Assembly: GCA_013396655.1 (NCBI GenBank)
Contig: WBMV01000030.1
Span: 236,984 to 300,983 of the forward strand
Direction: 5' to 3'
Length of the DNA: 64,000 bases
Origin: Campylorhamphus procurvoides
Taxonomy: Eukaryota > Chordata > Aves > Passeriformes > Dendrocolaptidae
The notes beneath the pieces were generated by a model. That model ran no database searches. It was given only the letters and a program-made list of their open reading frames with translations, and was not told the origin of the DNA. Shown in pieces: positions 61,555-64,000 of the stretch. Position 1 is the first letter of the stretch; the number at the start of each line of letters is the position of its first letter. A program made the position numbers and the translations under genes.

Positions 61555-64000
61555 ATGCAGAATTCAGTATCAGCAATCGAAACGGATGCTTGACAATCAT
61601 GGCCAGAGCACCTACATTTTGGAGTAGAGCATGTGCATTCAGTTCATTTAAATCAATCATTGCCTTCACCCTTTCTCCTTCTCACATTAGAATTCATCTT
61701 TACATCAGCCCTGATTTTATTGTAATTCATACAGAAACTGGAACACTTTGTAAACTTTATTTCTCCATTTCCATTTTCATGCTGTAGGTGTATTATTATT
61801 AGTATGTCTATCACACTTTATATCACAGATAAAATAGAAATGTTCCTATGCCTGAATAAACTATATTTACTAATAGTGCACACAAAATGCTTGATCTATC
61901 TGTGTACACACTAGAAGCATTTCCACTATTTTATCAGTGTTTAAAAAACACAGGAGCTCACAGCTATTTTAAAGAAAAAATACGAAATATTTCTGGTTTT
62001 CCAGTAAACTAAACTACTATTCAACAGCAGAAAGACAAGTAATACTCTCTCTGTTTTACTGTATTCTTCTGCACTTCCAAGTCCAATTCAAAACTGTGCT
62101 TGTGGTTGTCAAGGCAGTATGAGCTTTGATGTAGATTCTGCTGTTTACTGACTGAGCTTCACTGAACTTGTCTTTCTCATTTTCTTCATCCTGTCAGCCT
62201 CCTTGCTCTTTATCTTTGTCTTCCTGTTGATCTCTTGCACTTTCAGATCCCCTGGAAATCAGGCAGCCAAAAAGTTTAAAAAAAATAAAAGCTTTTCACT
62301 TGTCAACAGAGGACAACTTACATGGGGATTAACTAGAAGGCAAAAACACACAGCATCCAATGACAACATCTTGTACAGCATTGTTTTTCATGAATGGAAT
62401 GTTCCTTACAGTGAAATTTGATAATCTTTAAACCATATTGCAAATATGCTAAGGTCAGAATGTTGCCACTGACTTCCTAATTAATAAACCAATACTAGTA
62501 AGGACAAACATCCTTTAGGATATAAAAAACCCAAGCTATTTGAATAGCAAGCATTGATGTCATTAAAGTTGGAGGCAAATCAACTCCAGAGGCAAGCCAG
62601 ACTGAGGTTTCAGCTGAAATAGGTGAACTCTGTTGAAGAAAAAACACTGAGGCACTAAGAGAGGGGGAGACAGAAAGGCTTTTCAAAAGGCCTTATAAAA
62701 TACATAAAGGTGGTTTTCACACTGGGCATTACACTAGAACTTTGGGTTACAAATTAGATGTAGGAAAAACAGAGCAGAAATTCTGATTTTCTTAATTTTT
62801 CTTTTAGCTTTGGGGTTCGGTTGTGCACAAACACCATAGAAGTTGTTGGCTCTCTGAAAGTGTAAGGCCACATTTTAGCCCAGATATTCCACTGACATAC
62901 TAAAAAGTTTGCATTAGTAATTCCATACTTTTAAAAGGATTGAAACAATGTAAGCCTAGACTATTTACTACTGGCTTTCACATTCTGAAGGATGACACAC
63001 ATAAAAATACTCACTACTTCCATGCCCCACAAAGTTTATGATGTTCAATATTAACAAGTACTCCTTATCATCAGAAATGTCTGTTAGATATTTCAGCTAC
63101 GTAGGTTTCTATTGATCTTTTTCTAATTATGTCTTCCTTACAAGTCAGATGACTTAGATGACTGCATCAATAACTTGACCTCAAGTTGAAGTAATTTGGA
63201 AAGTATTTGTGACCTGTTCCAAGATGCAGAAATGCTTTCAATTAGCCTTTTGCAGTCCCTTGAGATACAGACTGCTATCCAGCAGCTCTTAAAACTGTAC
63301 ATAATTGTGTGTCAGTTGAAGGACACCCTATGTGAAAACTTCATGGAAGAAAATTAGAGATGCCCTATGTAAGTATATAGTGAAATTCACCTGGATATAT
63401 GTTAACGAAATTTCATGTAGTTCTGATATAACCTAACTTTAGGTCAGTGTGAGAGTCAGCTAAGGCTTAGAAGAAGAGACCTGGCACTTGTAATGTGTGG
63501 GGCAAAGTTATTTTTTTAAACATGCAAGATTTTTATTTACTTAAGCTGAGAGCTGCAGGTCAGCAGTAGAACTTGGGATTTATCTGTTAGTTACAGCTGA
63601 ATAGCAATCATTGTTGCTGGTTTTGCCAGGGCTGTCATTTGTCAAAGTAAATCATAAATTGTTATAAGGACAGGAATTACAAAACAGAGGTATATAGAGA
63701 TTCTAGATTGCCACTAATGATGTCTTGAGGGGAAAAAAATGGAATTTGAAAAATTTGAGTATCTAATTCTTGATGTGAAACTGGGAACAACAAATAACTG
63801 TGGATTAACTTTCAATTTTTAGATCTGGTAAAACCTGTGTTTTAAAATGAAAGCTATAAATACTTTTCAATAAAGGACACATACATGATAGTCATTTCAG
63901 GATAAAAGAGCCCCTGCACTACAACAGATCTACTTAACAGACTTTAGAGAAGTCAGATTTATGTGATGAGAATTCCATGCTTATATCAATTTCTCACTAG
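61555..64000. other. Unique AT-rich stretch to the window end
   Basis: No gene or repeat family recognised. 61,560-61,800 (atcaatcattgcc, tttaaatcaatc) and 63,200-63,330 have conserved-looking composition but nothing decisive. A minus-strand segment at about 62,520-62,660 has a good acceptor (gttttttcttcaacag) but no acceptable donor. Confidence 0.45.

Noticed and set aside
1..64000. CRISPR arrays, operons, prophage, tRNA or rRNA genes
   Set aside because: No regularly spaced repeats, no prokaryotic gene layout, and no tRNA- or rRNA-like sequence were seen; the content is avian nuclear DNA.

Overview
The window reads as AT-rich vertebrate nuclear DNA, almost certainly from a bird. The main evidence is eight or more 5'-truncated copies of CR1, the dominant avian LINE, including several that keep the diagnostic 3' tail (antisense form: tcatagaatggtttgggttgg). 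There is also a roughly 1.1 kb solo LTR of a type I recognise from avian endogenous retroviruses. Nothing suggests a bacterial or phage origin: there are no long ORFs, operons, ribosome-binding sites or CRISPR arrays. The species cannot be named from the sequence.

Layout. 0-7 kb: mostly unique sequence with a possible ancient SINE/LINE relic (about 1.2 kb), a sense-strand CR1 (2.29-2.84 kb), a TG/TA microsatellite (3.2 kb) and an antisense CR1 (5.87-6.50 kb). 7-20 kb: unique AT-rich sequence, a CR1 reverse-transcriptase fragment (14.15-14.6 kb), TC and TA microsatellites, and the best-looking candidate exon (16.1 kb, minus strand). 20-37 kb: a CR1 tail, a near-perfect 25-nt palindrome, an assembly gap of N (24,946-25,047), and stretches at 27.7-28.6, 32.3-32.8 and 36.1-36.3 kb that look like conserved non-coding elements by composition. 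37-53 kb: five more CR1 fragments, a 16-bp palindrome and a 19-bp tandem duplication. 53-64 kb: the solo LTR (55,783-56,893) with a near-perfect 5-bp target duplication, then unique sequence.

Genes. No complete protein-coding gene is visible; the longest ORF is 179 codons and looks spurious. On the minus strand, four open segments at 38.4, 35.7, 16.2 and 6.6 kb each have AG acceptors and GT donors and matching reading phases (1-0, 0-1, 1-0, 0-0). They could be internal exons of one large-intron gene read right to left. I do not recognise the protein. A 64 kb AT-rich window is expected to yield several such pseudo-exons per strand by chance, so these are low-confidence hypotheses. If they are false, the window is intergenic or intronic with old retroelements.

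I did not find a clearly novel biological system here. The items most worth checking are the candidate exon chain, the sharply bounded solo LTR, the conserved-looking AT-rich blocks and the 21.7 kb palindrome.
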